Shown here in pieces: positions 1 to 8,571 of a DNA stretch of 64,000 bases; the stretch's first letter is position 1, and every line of letters starts with the position of its first letter. This stretch comes from Spirosoma terrae (GTDB lineage Bacteria; Bacteroidota; Bacteroidia; Cytophagales; Spirosomataceae): the NCBI RefSeq assembly GCF_010435915.1, contig NZ_JAAFZH010000001.1, positions 62,001-126,000 on the forward strand, in the 5' to 3' direction. A program made the position numbers and the translations under genes. Below the pieces are notes generated by a model. The model saw only the letters and a list, made by a program, of their open reading frames with translations. It did not search any database and was not told the DNA's origin.

Positions 1-1364
1 ACAACACCCGCTCCGGCCTGGTAGTAAAGCGTGTTGTCTTTACTCATAAACGTGCGGATCATAATGCAATGGTTGAATTCGCCATCGAAACCCATATAAC
101 CAATGCTACCGGCATAGAAACTTCGGCTCAGATTTTCGTAGCGATCAATCAGTTGCATGGCCATATGCTTTGGCGCACCGGATAACGTACCGGCGGGGAA
201 GGTTTCGGCCACAATCTGTAGCGGATCGGCGTCAGGCGTAAGATCACCCACTACTTTTGAGACCAAGTGAATGACGTGGGAGTAGTACTGAACTTCTTTG
301 AAAGTTTCTACTTTCACTACGTCGCAGTTACGGCTTAAGTCATTACGGGCCAGATCGACGAGCATGACGTGTTCGGCCGATTCTTTCGGATCGTCGTATA
401 ATTTTTGGGCCAGTTCGGCGTCGTGAAGATCGTCGCCCGTGCGCCGGAAGGTTCCAGCAATAGGGTAAATGGTTGCCTGACGATTTTTGACAACAATTTG
501 AGATTCAGGCGAAGAGCCGAACAGTCTGTAGTTACCGTAATCGAAATAAAATAAGTAAGGTGATGGATTGAGCGACCGCAAGGCGCGGTAAACATTAAAT
601 TCATCGCCAATGAACGGCGTGGAAAAACGACGGGACAAGACAATCTGAAAGACATCGCCCCGCTGGCAGTGATCTTTCCCTTTCTGAATAACCCCTCTGA
701 ACTCGTCGTCGGTAAAGTTGGATTGCTCAGGGCCAGCGGTACTGAACGAGTAGGTAGGATAATTACGCCCGGTAATCAGATCGCTGATGTAGTCGAGACG
801 ATTTTCAGTATCCTCGTTGGCTGACTCCGAATCGACGTTACTCAAATAGCTGTGTTCAAAGAGATAGAGTTCGTCTTTGAAATGATTGATAGCTAACACG
901 TAACGATAAACGGTAAAGACCGCTGCCGGAATCTGATTCTCGGTAGGTACAGGTGCCTGAAGAGTTATGTCTTCAAAGCTTTGAACCGCCGGATAGCCAA
1001 AATAACCGAATAAGCCATTGGTAATGAAAGGAAAAGGGAGCTTTTCGTGCTGGAAACTGTCTTTAAATTGCTGGAGTGCATCAACCATTTCCCTATTTTC
1101 TGATAACTCCCGAGTCTGCTCCTCCCTCCCCGGCATCTGGACCGTCAGTCTCCCTTTATCGTAGGAGAACCGGGCAACGGGATCGAAGGCGATGTATGAA
1201 AAGCTATTGTCATTGCCATGATAGTCAGAGCTTTCCAAAAGGATGCTATTCAGAAAGCGATCCCGAATCCGTAAATAAATACTAACGGGGGTGATGATGT
1301 CGGCCAGCATCCGTTTATAACGGGTTGTGACGCGGTACGTGGTTTGAGCTGTGAGGGTTGGCAT
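1..1364 (-). CDS. trpE: anthranilate synthase component I (3' end cut by window edge)
   Basis: Component I of anthranilate synthase makes anthranilate from chorismate and glutamine-derived ammonia, the first step of tryptophan synthesis. I translated the minus strand from the ATG at 1364; the frame stays open to base 1, so the C-terminus lies outside the window. The Trp-feedback motif LLES is at residues 42-45. The chorismate-binding core follows, with PIAGTFRRTG, LVDLARNDLSR and GTLSGAPKHMA near the window edge. PabB and isochorismate synthases share this core. The Trp-codon leader and terminator just upstream, together with LLES, favour TrpE. Any downstream trp genes would lie to the left of the window. 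Confidence 0.93.
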   Translation of the reverse strand, partial: MPTLTAQTTYRVTTRYKRMLADIITPVSIYLRIRDRFLNSILLESSDYHGNDNSFSYIAFDPVARFSYDKGRLTVQMPGREEQTRELSENREMVDALQQFKDSFQHEKLPFPFITNGLFGYFGYPAVQSFEDITLQAPVPTENQIPAAVFTVYRYVLAINHFKDELYLFEHSYLSNVDSESANEDTENRLDYISDLITGRNYPTYSFSTAGPEQSNFTDDEFRGVIQKGKDHCQRGDVFQIVLSRRFSTPFIGDEFNVYRALRSLNPSPYLFYFDYGNYRLFGSSPESQIVVKNRQATIYPIAGTFRRTGDDLHDAELAQKLYDDPKESAEHVMLVDLARNDLSRNCDVVKVETFKEVQYYSHVIHLVSKVVGDLTPDADPLQIVAETFPAGTLSGAPKHMAMQLIDRYENLSRSFYAGSIGYMGFDGEFNHCIMIRTFMSKDNTLYYQAGAGV

Positions 1365-1380
1365 AATCGGAGTTAATTGT

Positions 1381-1420
1381 AAGACAAAAAAGAAGGCTCA
1401 CCGGGATGACGGTGAGCCTT
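1381..1420 (-). terminator. trp attenuator: intrinsic terminator between leader peptide and trpE
   Basis: On the minus strand a perfect 10-bp stem (AAGGCTCACC at 1420-1411 with GGTGAGCCTT at 1402-1393) encloses the 8-nt loop GTCATCCC and is followed by CTTTTTT. It lies 17 nt before the trpE start, where a normal gene-end terminator would block trpE. The loop TCATCCC is the exact complement of GGGATGA at the leader peptide stop codon (1464-1458), so an alternative antiterminator pairing is available. The pairing is seen in the sequence; the attenuation function is inferred. Confidence 0.85.
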
Positions 1421-1457
1421 TATAAAATTTGCTGGTGAACAACAATAGCGGCAACCC

Positions 1458-1493
1458 TCATCCCCAATGAGAAGAGTGCCACCACCAAATCAT
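1458..1493 (-). CDS. trpL: trp operon leader peptide (MIWWWHSSHWG)
   Basis: This 11-codon reading frame starts with ATG at 1493 and stops with TGA at 1460-1458. It encodes Met-Ile-Trp-Trp-Trp-His-Ser-Ser-His-Trp-Gly, so 4 of 11 residues are Trp, three of them consecutive. It lies 94 nt upstream of trpE on the same strand, ahead of a U-tailed terminator hairpin. By analogy with the classical trp leader, ribosomes stalling at the Trp run when charged tRNA-Trp is scarce would leave GGGATGA free to pair with the terminator loop and allow read-through. Completing translation would cover that segment and let the terminator form. It is too short for standard ORF calling. Confidence 0.88.
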   Translation of the reverse strand: MIWWWHSSHWG

Positions 1494-1592
1494 GTTATTT
1501 ACCGAACGATTCATTGTTTCTATATATGTATGTCAGGGGTAGACGGTCTTAGCCGTTACATTCTGAACACTTTATCAAAGTCAAATTCCGTG

Positions 1593-1666
1593 TCGGGGTG
1601 GCGGGATTCGAACCCACGACCTCTACGTCCCGAACGTAGCGCGCTACCAGGCTGCGCTACACCCCG
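1593..1666 (-). tRNA. tRNA-Pro (anticodon CGG)
   Basis: This 74-nt minus-strand cloverleaf has acceptor arms CGGGGTG and CACCCCG with discriminator A. The D arm is GCGC/GCGC, the anticodon stem CTACG/CGTAG has loop TTCGGGA, and the T arm contains the GTTCGAATC signature. Anticodon positions 34-36 read CGG, which decodes the proline codon CCG. The 3' CCA is not encoded; the next bases are CAC. It lies about 100 nt upstream of the trp leader on the same strand, so the two may share a transcript. Confidence 0.95.
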
Positions 1667-2030
1667 AAGGCTGGACGCAAAGATAAAACGATTGTTTTGA
1701 TATGGACAAGTGGGATAAGGCTTTTTCTCATAAAAAGTAAGACGTATAACCTACTACGTATAGTTTGGTGACGACTAAAAAGGGGCGAGAAGTCTATAAA
1801 ATCAAATTTGACTATGCTATTGCTTTACGGAGCGTACTATGTAATCATGCGCATCATAGATGTAAAATGACACATATTATAAAATAAGTATATGTTTTTT
1901 TTAATGGGTAAATAATAGTTGCCATTTAAAAAATTTAAATATGAGAATTCTAACAATTGAGAGGGTGGATCTATTATTACGATGCGTTTTGGGGGATTTT
2001 TAAGTTCCCACTTTTTACTCAAATAGACTT
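1667..2030. other. AT-rich intergenic region
   Basis: Apart from the tRNA promoter at its left end, this 364-bp stretch between divergent transcription units holds no credible gene. It is AT-rich from about 1840 to 1960 and ends at the ATG of the astacin gene. No perfect TAnnTTTG box for that gene could be picked out. Confidence 0.6.
1678..1709 (-). promoter_or_regulatory. Bacteroidota-type promoter for tRNA-Pro
   Basis: On the minus strand TTG (1709-1707) is followed after 21 nt by TATCTTTG (1685-1678), which fits the Bacteroidota sigma consensus TTG/TTTG - about 19-21 nt - TAnnTTTG. The implied start site falls a few bases before the tRNA 5' end at 1666. No comparable box is visible between the tRNA and the trp leader, so this promoter may also serve trpE. 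Confidence 0.6.
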
Positions 2031-2885
2031 ATGGAAAAGCTAATCTTTACATTTGCGGTGGGCATTTGTGCCCTCAGCCTGGTATCCTGTTCGTCTGAGC
2101 AGCTAGATAAAGAGGGTCAATCGGTTGCCCCTTCAGCAAAGGCCAGCCGTGCTGAAGAAGCGTTCCCCAATCAGCGTGGGGAAGTGAAAACGGCTTATTT
2201 TTTCGGGCAGAAGATTCAGTACCAACAGATCGGTGGCGAGGCTGTTTTCGATAGCGATATGCTTTTATTGCCGCAGGATCTGGAAGAAGGTAGTGGTATC
2301 AAAACACAGGGAACGGGGCGGTCAAAGGCTAGTTCGCGCTGGCCGAACAAAACCGTTTACTACGTTATAGACCCTTCTCTGCCAAATCCATCGCGTGTTA
2401 TGGACGCTATTACGCATTGGGAAGCCAACACCAACATTCAGTTTGTACCGCGAACAACGCAACGGGGCTATGTTCTTTTTCGGACAGGAAGTGGTTGCTC
2501 GGCCAATGTGGGCTATTCTGGGGGCCTGCAGTATGTAAATTTGGCTAGTGGCTGCTCCACCGGCAATACCATACACGAGATAGGCCATACGCTGGGTTTG
2601 TGGCATGAGCATACTCGGGCAGATCGGGATACCTACGTTACTGTAAACATGGGCAATGTACTGTCGGGTTACGAGAGCAATTTTTATACGTATACGCAGC
2701 AGAACATGGATGGCTTTGATTATCAGGGCGGCTTAGACTTTAACTCGGTTATGCTCTATGGCTCGTATGATTTCTCGGCCAATGGGTTGCCAACCATTAC
2801 CAGAAAAGATGGTTCGACCTTTACCGGGCAACGGAACGGACTCTCGGGAACAGACATCAGTATCATCAATTCAATGTACCCCTAA
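2031..2885 (+). CDS. astacin-family (M12A) zinc metalloprotease lipoprotein
   Basis: This is a 284-residue secreted zinc endopeptidase. The N-terminus is a lipoprotein signal ending in lipobox LVSC with Cys20, so the protein should be anchored in an envelope membrane. The astacin signature is complete: HEIGHTLGLWHEHTRAD at 182-198 supplies the three zinc histidines (182, 186, 192) and Glu183. SVMLY at 239-243 is the Met-turn with the tyrosine ligand. A propeptide-like region lies between about 30 and 100. It converges with the DUF2141 gene and shares a hairpin terminator with it. The target substrate is unknown. Related bacterial enzymes include flavastacin. Confidence 0.9.
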   Translation: MEKLIFTFAVGICALSLVSCSSEQLDKEGQSVAPSAKASRAEEAFPNQRGEVKTAYFFGQKIQYQQIGGEAVFDSDMLLLPQDLEEGSGIKTQGTGRSKASSRWPNKTVYYVIDPSLPNPSRVMDAITHWEANTNIQFVPRTTQRGYVLFRTGSGCSANVGYSGGLQYVNLASGCSTGNTIHEIGHTLGLWHEHTRADRDTYVTVNMGNVLSGYESNFYTYTQQNMDGFDYQGGLDFNSVMLYGSYDFSANGLPTITRKDGSTFTGQRNGLSGTDISIINSMYP

Positions 2886-2926
2886 CAAATCAGCAAACAC
2901 TAATTCACTACCAAAACGCAACAGGT

Positions 2927-2972
2927 AAACGAACAGGTCGGGAGCAGAAATGCTTATCCGACCTGTTCGTTT
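2927..2972. terminator. bidirectional hairpin terminator
   Basis: A perfect 15-bp stem (AAACGAACAGGTCGG at 2927-2941, its complement at 2958-2972) has a 16-nt loop. It sits between two convergent genes, 41 bp after one stop codon and 4 bp beyond the other. There is an A/T run at the outer ends but no long U tract. Confidence 0.7.
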
Positions 2973-2976
2973 AAGA

Positions 2977-3426
2977 CTACATCTCCATCATACGAATCGA
3001 AATTGTTTTCGACTCGTTGAGCTCAAATGAAGATTGATCGAAATTAGGTGGCCCCATTAACATCGTTACGTTCGAAAAGCCAAACGGTTCGTCTGGCATT
3101 TGTCCGGAAAAGTCCATCTTCTGGTTGTTATTGAGGTCCTGAAAAACCCGTACGGCATAACGGCCAGGTGCAAGTCCATCGAAGGTTACGCTGATTTCTC
3201 CGCTGGCTGGCACATCAATAGATTGGCTCTTTATTGATTCGTCTTTAAAACTAGATTCGTTGTTCGCTAAGCCAATGTATAGTTTGCCGGATCGCTTCAT
3301 TATCTGCCCTATAACTACGGTCAGCTTATGCGTTGCCGAGTCGGCCGGGGTAGGTTTATTGGCCGCCTGAACCAGGGATGTGTGCATAAGAATTAGTAGA
3401 ACGGTAAGTGTTGCCAGTGTTTTCAT
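2977..3426 (-). CDS. DUF2141 family secreted protein
   Basis: This 149-residue protein has an N-terminal signal peptide (about residues 1-21, cleaved near VQA-AN). A single small beta-sandwich domain of the DUF2141 type follows, recognisable by GLAPGRYAVRVFQDLNNNQKMD and the later PDEPFGFSN. The family is common in Bacteroidota and Proteobacteria and its function is not known. The Asp/Asn-rich DLNNNQKMD stretch could bind calcium, but that is only suggested by composition. It appears monocistronic, with its own promoter at 3465-3472. Confidence 0.85.
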   Translation of the reverse strand: MKTLATLTVLLILMHTSLVQAANKPTPADSATHKLTVVIGQIMKRSGKLYIGLANNESSFKDESIKSQSIDVPASGEISVTFDGLAPGRYAVRVFQDLNNNQKMDFSGQMPDEPFGFSNVTMLMGPPNFDQSSFELNESKTISIRMMEM

Positions 3427-3464
3427 CGTGTTTAGCTTTTATTAATTGCGGTTGTTGAACACGA

Positions 3465-3472
3465 CAAACCTA
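3465..3472 (-). promoter_or_regulatory. -7 promoter element for the DUF2141 gene
   Basis: TAGGTTTG on the minus strand matches TAnnTTTG exactly and lies 39 bp before the ATG at 3426. The expected TTG at -33 is not clearly placed (the nearest is about 26 nt upstream), so support is partial. Confidence 0.4.
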
Positions 3473-3605
3473 CCAGGTCTAGGACACTATATCCAGGTCA
3501 ATGGGACGTATTGATTCGTTATGGGATAAACAGCACGTTTAGGGTTAAACGGGAAGAAATGGGGAGGTTTGGTAAGCCTGAACGTTATTTGTTTCAGGAA
3601 CTAGC

Positions 3606-5516
3606 TTATTGATTTAAAGTAAGGTTACCGTTTTTGGTGTACCGAATTTCTTCTTCGGCCAGCATCTGTTTGATCGTTTGCGCCAACGTATCGGAATCAG
3701 TTTGCGAAAAATAATGAGCCAGTTGTTTAGGCGACACGCCGGGGCCATTGGCGAGCGCAACGTATTCGCGCACCTGATCCCGCATGGCCGATGAGACGGT
3801 GTCGTGCTTCTTTCTGTTTTTGATGCAGTTATCACAGATGCCGCAGGCTTCGCCTGGCTTTTCTCCGAAATAGGACTGGAGCAAACGGGTTCGGCATTGA
3901 GTCGGATGTTCAGTATAAATAATAGCAGCCTGAACTTTCCGAAGCGCCAGTTCTTTTCGCCTTGTCAGTTCCTGAACATTAATAGGAAGTGTTGGCGCAT
4001 CGAGCCGGGGGGTCAGATAAGTCAGCTGAGGTTTGTCTTTCTGTTTCTCGTAGACAACAACGTTACGTTGATGCAATTGCTCCAGCAAGCTGACAATTTC
4101 AGTCTGATTGACTAAAAAAGCGCGGGCCAGCGCTGATTCTGAAATAGTTACAAAATCAGTAAAAGCTTCACCACCATACATCCGCAGAACTAACTTCAGA
4201 AACGGATCGAACCGGGGATTCATGACCTGAAATTCATACAGCTGACGATTATCAAGCACCATTAACAGGCGGGATGGGTGAAAATAGTTCTCGCTTAATT
4301 CGATCAGGCCTTCCAGCTGTAATTGTTTCAGGGCGTAATGCGTTTCCTGCGGAGGCAAATTAAACGTACTGGTGAACGTAGCCAAATCAAAGTCGTAGCT
4401 GTTATACAATCCTCCACCAACCGGTACGGCCGTATAGTTCGCCACTGCCTGATATACACGACGTAGCATTTCGACTGGCTGATAAAGTTGCTCGGTACGG
4501 AACCGTAAATTTTCCAGATCGCTATTGGTGTAGAGCATAACCGCATACGCTTTTTGCCCGTCGCGGCCACCCCGGCCTGCTTCCTGATAATACGCTTCGA
4601 GCGAGTCGGGTACGTCGAGGTGTACCACCACTCGCACATCGGGTTTGTCGATGCCCATTCCAAAGGCATTCGTCGCTACCATAACACGGACGCGGTCCTG
4701 AATCCAGTCATCCTGCTTTTGGGTACGTTGTTGAGTTGTTAAACCAGCATGGTAGAAATCGGCTGAAATGCCCTGCCGGGAAAGCCACTGTGCTACGTAT
4801 TGCGTTTGCTTGCGACTACGAACGTATACGATACCGCAACCCGGCACGTTCTGCAGAACACGTAGCAGCCGCGCTTCCTTATTTTCTTCCAGAACGGCAG
4901 AATAGGAGAGGTTTGGCCGGGCAAATGTTTGCCGAAAAACCTGGGGGTTACGTAATACCAGCTTCTCCTGAATGTCGGTCTGAACTTCGGGAGTCGCTGA
5001 GGCAGTCAGCGCAATAATGGGTGTATCGGGAATAAGCTCCCTGAATTCAGCAATTTGCAGGTAAGGAGGTCGAAAGTCATATCCCCAGGCCGAAATACAG
5101 TGGGCTTCGTCGACGGCCAGCAAGCAAACCGTCATCTGTTTAGCCCGTTCAATCAGGATTTCGGTACGTAGTCGTTCGGGCGATACGTAGAGGAATTTAG
5201 TATTACCATAAATGCAGTTATCGAGGGTAGAATCGATCTCCCGGTAATGCATTCCGGAATAAATGGCGGCTGCCGGAATTCCCCGTTTCCGGAGTTGCTC
5301 CACCTGATCTTTCATCAGTGCTATCAGCGGAGTAACCACAATACAAACCCCTTTCATGGCCAGCGCTGGAACCTGAAAACAAAGGGATTTGCCACCACCG
5401 GTTGGCATCAGAACAAGTGTATCCTGCCGATCCAGTACAGCATTGACAACATCTTCCTGCATAGGCCGGAAGCTGTTGTAACCCCAGAATTGCTGTAAAA
5501 TTTGTCGGATAGTCAC
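3606..5516 (-). CDS. recQ: RecQ-family ATP-dependent DNA helicase
   Basis: This is a 3'-5' DNA helicase of recombination and fork repair. Counting from a GTG start at 5516 (636 residues), Walker A TGGGKS is at 40-45 and DEAH at 137-140. The second RecA lobe carries EAGRGGRDG, and the RecQ zinc-binding region contains CRTRLL and ACGICDNC. A winged-helix region follows, then a short HRDC-like tail. The frame is open further upstream to a TTG at 5564, but that TTG lies inside TAAATTTG (5568-5561), a perfect -7 promoter box. I therefore prefer the internal GTG. No ATG is available near the family's usual start. The gene stands alone. Confidence 0.93.
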   Translation of the reverse strand: MTIRQILQQFWGYNSFRPMQEDVVNAVLDRQDTLVLMPTGGGKSLCFQVPALAMKGVCIVVTPLIALMKDQVEQLRKRGIPAAAIYSGMHYREIDSTLDNCIYGNTKFLYVSPERLRTEILIERAKQMTVCLLAVDEAHCISAWGYDFRPPYLQIAEFRELIPDTPIIALTASATPEVQTDIQEKLVLRNPQVFRQTFARPNLSYSAVLEENKEARLLRVLQNVPGCGIVYVRSRKQTQYVAQWLSRQGISADFYHAGLTTQQRTQKQDDWIQDRVRVMVATNAFGMGIDKPDVRVVVHLDVPDSLEAYYQEAGRGGRDGQKAYAVMLYTNSDLENLRFRTEQLYQPVEMLRRVYQAVANYTAVPVGGGLYNSYDFDLATFTSTFNLPPQETHYALKQLQLEGLIELSENYFHPSRLLMVLDNRQLYEFQVMNPRFDPFLKLVLRMYGGEAFTDFVTISESALARAFLVNQTEIVSLLEQLHQRNVVVYEKQKDKPQLTYLTPRLDAPTLPINVQELTRRKELALRKVQAAIIYTEHPTQCRTRLLQSYFGEKPGEACGICDNCIKNRKKHDTVSSAMRDQVREYVALANGPGVSPKQLAHYFSQTDSDTLAQTIKQMLAEEEIRYTKNGNLTLNQ

Positions 5517-5560
5517 GTAATCGGGTAGTTGACGATATAAGCCAGAATCGCCAAACAGCC

Positions 5561-5568
5561 GCAAATTT
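5561..5568 (-). promoter_or_regulatory. -7 promoter element for recQ
   Basis: TAAATTTG on the minus strand matches TAnnTTTG and lies 45 bp before the proposed GTG start. It overlaps the TTG that would otherwise be the longest start, which argues against that start. No clear -33 TTG is seen. Confidence 0.4.
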
Positions 5569-5925
5569 ACGGCCTTAATTCGGTTTCATTGGCGATGAAG
5601 CGAGTTGTTGGTACAGAATAAGTAAAACACTGGATACCGAAGTGAGGCTTTGTTTCTTGCGCTTCTCTGGGTACTTTGGCTAAAAAGGCCGACTAAATTG
5701 AACCGGGGCTACAATGAAATCCTACTAAAAGCCGTATAAATAAATGATAATCTGCCCGTCATAGAGGAACAGGTGTCGATCAGGAGTCCGTTTAAGGAGC
5801 TGGGTTTATCGCAGAGATTCTAGAAAAGCTTGCCGGTAAATGACATTGGTGCCTTTAAAAAGAGCAGACACTCTAGTGCTATAATAAACGAAAACGAACG
5901 TATCGATTTATAATTCTACTTTTAT
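5569..5925. other. intergenic region, no gene seen
   Basis: About 360 bp lie between recQ (minus) and the T9SS-exported protease (plus). Around 5770-5840 one plus-strand frame reads GAGFIAEILEKLAGK between stops, which could be a decayed gene fragment. Nothing supports a functional gene, and no insertion-sequence ends are visible. Confidence 0.45.
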
Positions 5926-8565
5926 ATGCATATATGGCAAGTATCAGCGCGGGGTTTCGTTGCTGGTTTAGTGCTGATTAGTACGGCTGTTACCGCACAA
6001 AAAACACCTTCATCGGCCTATGAACAGTTTGTTCGGAAAGTCAGAGCCGATTTGCCAGTCCCTAAAACGATCTGTTACAGCAATGATCGTAATGCCTTTA
6101 CAAATATAGCCCCTCCTCAAGCCTTTTTACAGGCCCGTCGGAATCCTAATTTGCGGACAGCGGCTACGGCCACCTTTACCGTTACGTATACTAACTTTAC
6201 GCCTGAGGCCCAGGCCGCTTTTCAGTACGCGGTTGATATATGGGCCAATCTTATAAGCTCTCCGGTTCCTATCAATATCCTGGCTTCCTGGACCACTCAG
6301 GATCGTGGGGTTTTGGGTTCTGCGGGGCCTGCCGAAATCCGTTTTGGTTCCGATGGAGCGCAGAAAGGACACGGTATTTACCCGATTGCACTCGCCGAAA
6401 AAATAGCCCGTCGCGAATTGAACGTACCGGGTCAGCCAGATATACGGGCTGATTTTAACCGAAATAATAATTGGTATTACGGACTCGACGGTAAAACGCC
6501 AGCCGGACAGTATGACCTGGTATCGGTTGTGTTGCACGAAATTGCCCATGGCCTCGGCTTTATTGGGTACTTCAATACCAGCGGAACGGTAGGGCAATAC
6601 GCTGCTGGTCTACCATCGGTCTACGACCATTTTGTTGAAAATGGCCAGAACCAGAACCTGGTAAGCTCAACGAGTCTGTTTGCCGATGGCTCGTCGGAAC
6701 TTTATCAGCAGTTAACCCGCAACAATCTGTTTCTGAATGGGCCGATTCTGCAGCAGAAAACAGCCCAGAAAATAAAGTTGTATGCACCAGCAACGTTTGA
6801 CAGAGGCTCAAGTGTTTATCACGTTGACGAAGGCACTTATCCACCTGGCAACCCTAACTCGCTCATGTCTCCTCAGTTTGGATCGGCTGAAGCTATCCAT
6901 TCTCCCGGCCCCTTGGTGATGAACTTTTTTGCCGATATGGAGTGGAAAACTACCTCTGTATTATACGATGCACTGGCGAGTAGCGAAGAAACAAAAGATG
7001 TCGTTTTTAACGCCCGTGTCATCAGCGATACAACACTCGTGCCCGGCTCGGTGAAGTTGCTTTATCGTAAAACGGCGCCAACGGCAACAGATAATCGATT
7101 TACGGAAATACCGTTACCGCTGGTAGCCAGAAGCACAACTGCTTACAGTTATACTATGGCTGCTGCTACGGCTCAGGGCGATCTTTGGTATTACATACAG
7201 GCACAGGATGCGTCGGGCCGAACGTTTACCAACCCCGGAAAATCGATGGCTGGCGCTCAACTACTGCATCGGGTTCAGTTTGGCCCTGACAGAACGCCCC
7301 CGACCATTGTGTTTAGTCCTGACAACAGTTTCATTTTTGCCGTAACGGATAGTATTCCCGTGTATGCCCGGATTTCGGACGATCGAAGCATTGCCGGAGT
7401 TCGCTCGAATATCGATACGGCCTACGTTGACTACCAGATTAATGGAGTTGCTCAGCCTGGTTTACCGCTTCGGCTTACACGGCGTGGCCCGGATGGCGCA
7501 ACCTACGATAGCCTCTATCATAACCGAATTGTTTTCCCGGCGAACGTATTGAAAGCTGGCGATAAAATCAGCTATCGGATTGTTGCGCGCGATTCGTCGA
7601 ATGCGAAAAATCAGGCTGTCAGCCCGGCAACGGGTTTTTATGACTTGACGGTTGTGGCTCCCAAAGCGCCAATTGAGCGGTACACCAACACATTCGCGGA
7701 TGCTACGTCGGCCAATGATTTTGTGGGCTATCGGTTCTCAATAGGAACACCAACGGGTTTTAGCAGCCCGGCCATTCAGTCAGAACACCCCTATCAGAAC
7801 GGAAACAACTTCAAGTATGAAAGTAATGCCCAATACGTACTGCTGTCGCCTATTACAATCAAGGCGAATCCTGACAGTGCTAAAATTCGCTTCGATGAAG
7901 TTGTTCTGGTAGAGCCGGGTGATGTGCAGAGTAAGTATGGCGACAATAATTTCTTTGACTACGTAGTGGTAGAAGGTTCGAAAGATAATGGCCGAACCTG
8001 GCAACCTTTTGCCGACGGGTATGATTCGAATAGCTACCCCGATTGGCTGGTGGCCTACAATACTAATCTCGTGGCAGGTACTGCGGCTGGCGAAAAAAAC
8101 TCAACTACGGTAGGATTGCCTAACTTAGCCAAACGGCGTGAGCTGTCGCTGGTCAGTAACGGTAATTTTAAGCCCGACGATAACGTATTAGTGCGGTTCC
8201 GATTATTCTCGGATCAGTTGGCGCATGGCTGGGGTTGGTCTATCGATAATCTACAAATTCAGGTTCCCCCACCACCGCCAGTACTCGGCAACGAGCCCAT
8301 TGCTGCTGGAACACTTTCGGTATATCCAAACCCAGCCACCAGTGGTTTGGTACGTGTTGAAGCAGACCTGGTCAAGTCAGTCGCTGAAGCAGAACTGGCC
8401 ATCAGCGGCCCTACCGGACAACGGCTTCGATACGTAACGTTGAAAGTGGGCGGAAGAAAGGTAAATGAGCAGCTTGATTTAAGTCAGCTGCCAACAGGCT
8501 TGTATTTTCTACAGCTAAAAGCGGGCGAAACTACGCTCACGCAAAAGATCGTAATTGCCCGATAG
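5926..8565 (+). CDS. secreted HExxH metalloprotease with T9SS type A sorting domain
   Basis: This 879-residue protein is predicted to be exported. A signal peptide (residues 1 to about 24, ending VTAQ) precedes a catalytic region with HEIAHGLGF at 204-212, the HExxHxxG zinc-protease pattern. The centre (about 340-590) is made of beta-rich Ig/fibronectin-like segments. The C-terminal 80 residues form a type IX secretion sorting domain: LSVYPNPATSG, then a beta sandwich ending in GLYFLQLKAGETTLTQKIVI. T9SS CTDs are cleaved during export and surface attachment, so a cell-surface or extracellular role is expected. The exact peptidase family and the third zinc ligand are not assigned. The T9SS component PorZ appears at the far end of the window. 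Confidence 0.85.
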   Translation: MHIWQVSARGFVAGLVLISTAVTAQKTPSSAYEQFVRKVRADLPVPKTICYSNDRNAFTNIAPPQAFLQARRNPNLRTAATATFTVTYTNFTPEAQAAFQYAVDIWANLISSPVPINILASWTTQDRGVLGSAGPAEIRFGSDGAQKGHGIYPIALAEKIARRELNVPGQPDIRADFNRNNNWYYGLDGKTPAGQYDLVSVVLHEIAHGLGFIGYFNTSGTVGQYAAGLPSVYDHFVENGQNQNLVSSTSLFADGSSELYQQLTRNNLFLNGPILQQKTAQKIKLYAPATFDRGSSVYHVDEGTYPPGNPNSLMSPQFGSAEAIHSPGPLVMNFFADMEWKTTSVLYDALASSEETKDVVFNARVISDTTLVPGSVKLLYRKTAPTATDNRFTEIPLPLVARSTTAYSYTMAAATAQGDLWYYIQAQDASGRTFTNPGKSMAGAQLLHRVQFGPDRTPPTIVFSPDNSFIFAVTDSIPVYARISDDRSIAGVRSNIDTAYVDYQINGVAQPGLPLRLTRRGPDGATYDSLYHNRIVFPANVLKAGDKISYRIVARDSSNAKNQAVSPATGFYDLTVVAPKAPIERYTNTFADATSANDFVGYRFSIGTPTGFSSPAIQSEHPYQNGNNFKYESNAQYVLLSPITIKANPDSAKIRFDEVVLVEPGDVQSKYGDNNFFDYVVVEGSKDNGRTWQPFADGYDSNSYPDWLVAYNTNLVAGTAAGEKNSTTVGLPNLAKRRELSLVSNGNFKPDDNVLVRFRLFSDQLAHGWGWSIDNLQIQVPPPPPVLGNEPIAAGTLSVYPNPATSGLVRVEADLVKSVAEAELAISGPTGQRLRYVTLKVGGRKVNEQLDLSQLPTGLYFLQLKAGETTLTQKIVIAR

Positions 8566-8571
8566 TTTGTA

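Noticed and set aside
1076-1285. small plus-strand ORF overlapping trpE
   Set aside because: It lies entirely in the antisense frame of trpE and has no family features.
1545-1570. short ACGG/CCGT hairpin between tRNA-Pro and trp leader as tRNA terminator
   Set aside because: Only about four paired bases with no U tract, too weak to support termination.
2322-2612. minus-strand ORF inside the astacin gene
   Set aside because: It is a shadow frame of a gene with a complete catalytic signature.
5760-5850. pseudogene upstream of the T9SS protease
   Set aside because: Only about 15 codons read like protein between stops, with no recognisable family; chance is as likely.
6127-6597. minus-strand 156-codon ORF in the T9SS protease gene
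   Set aside because: It is an antisense shadow. The plus-strand frame has signal peptide, HExxH and sorting domain.
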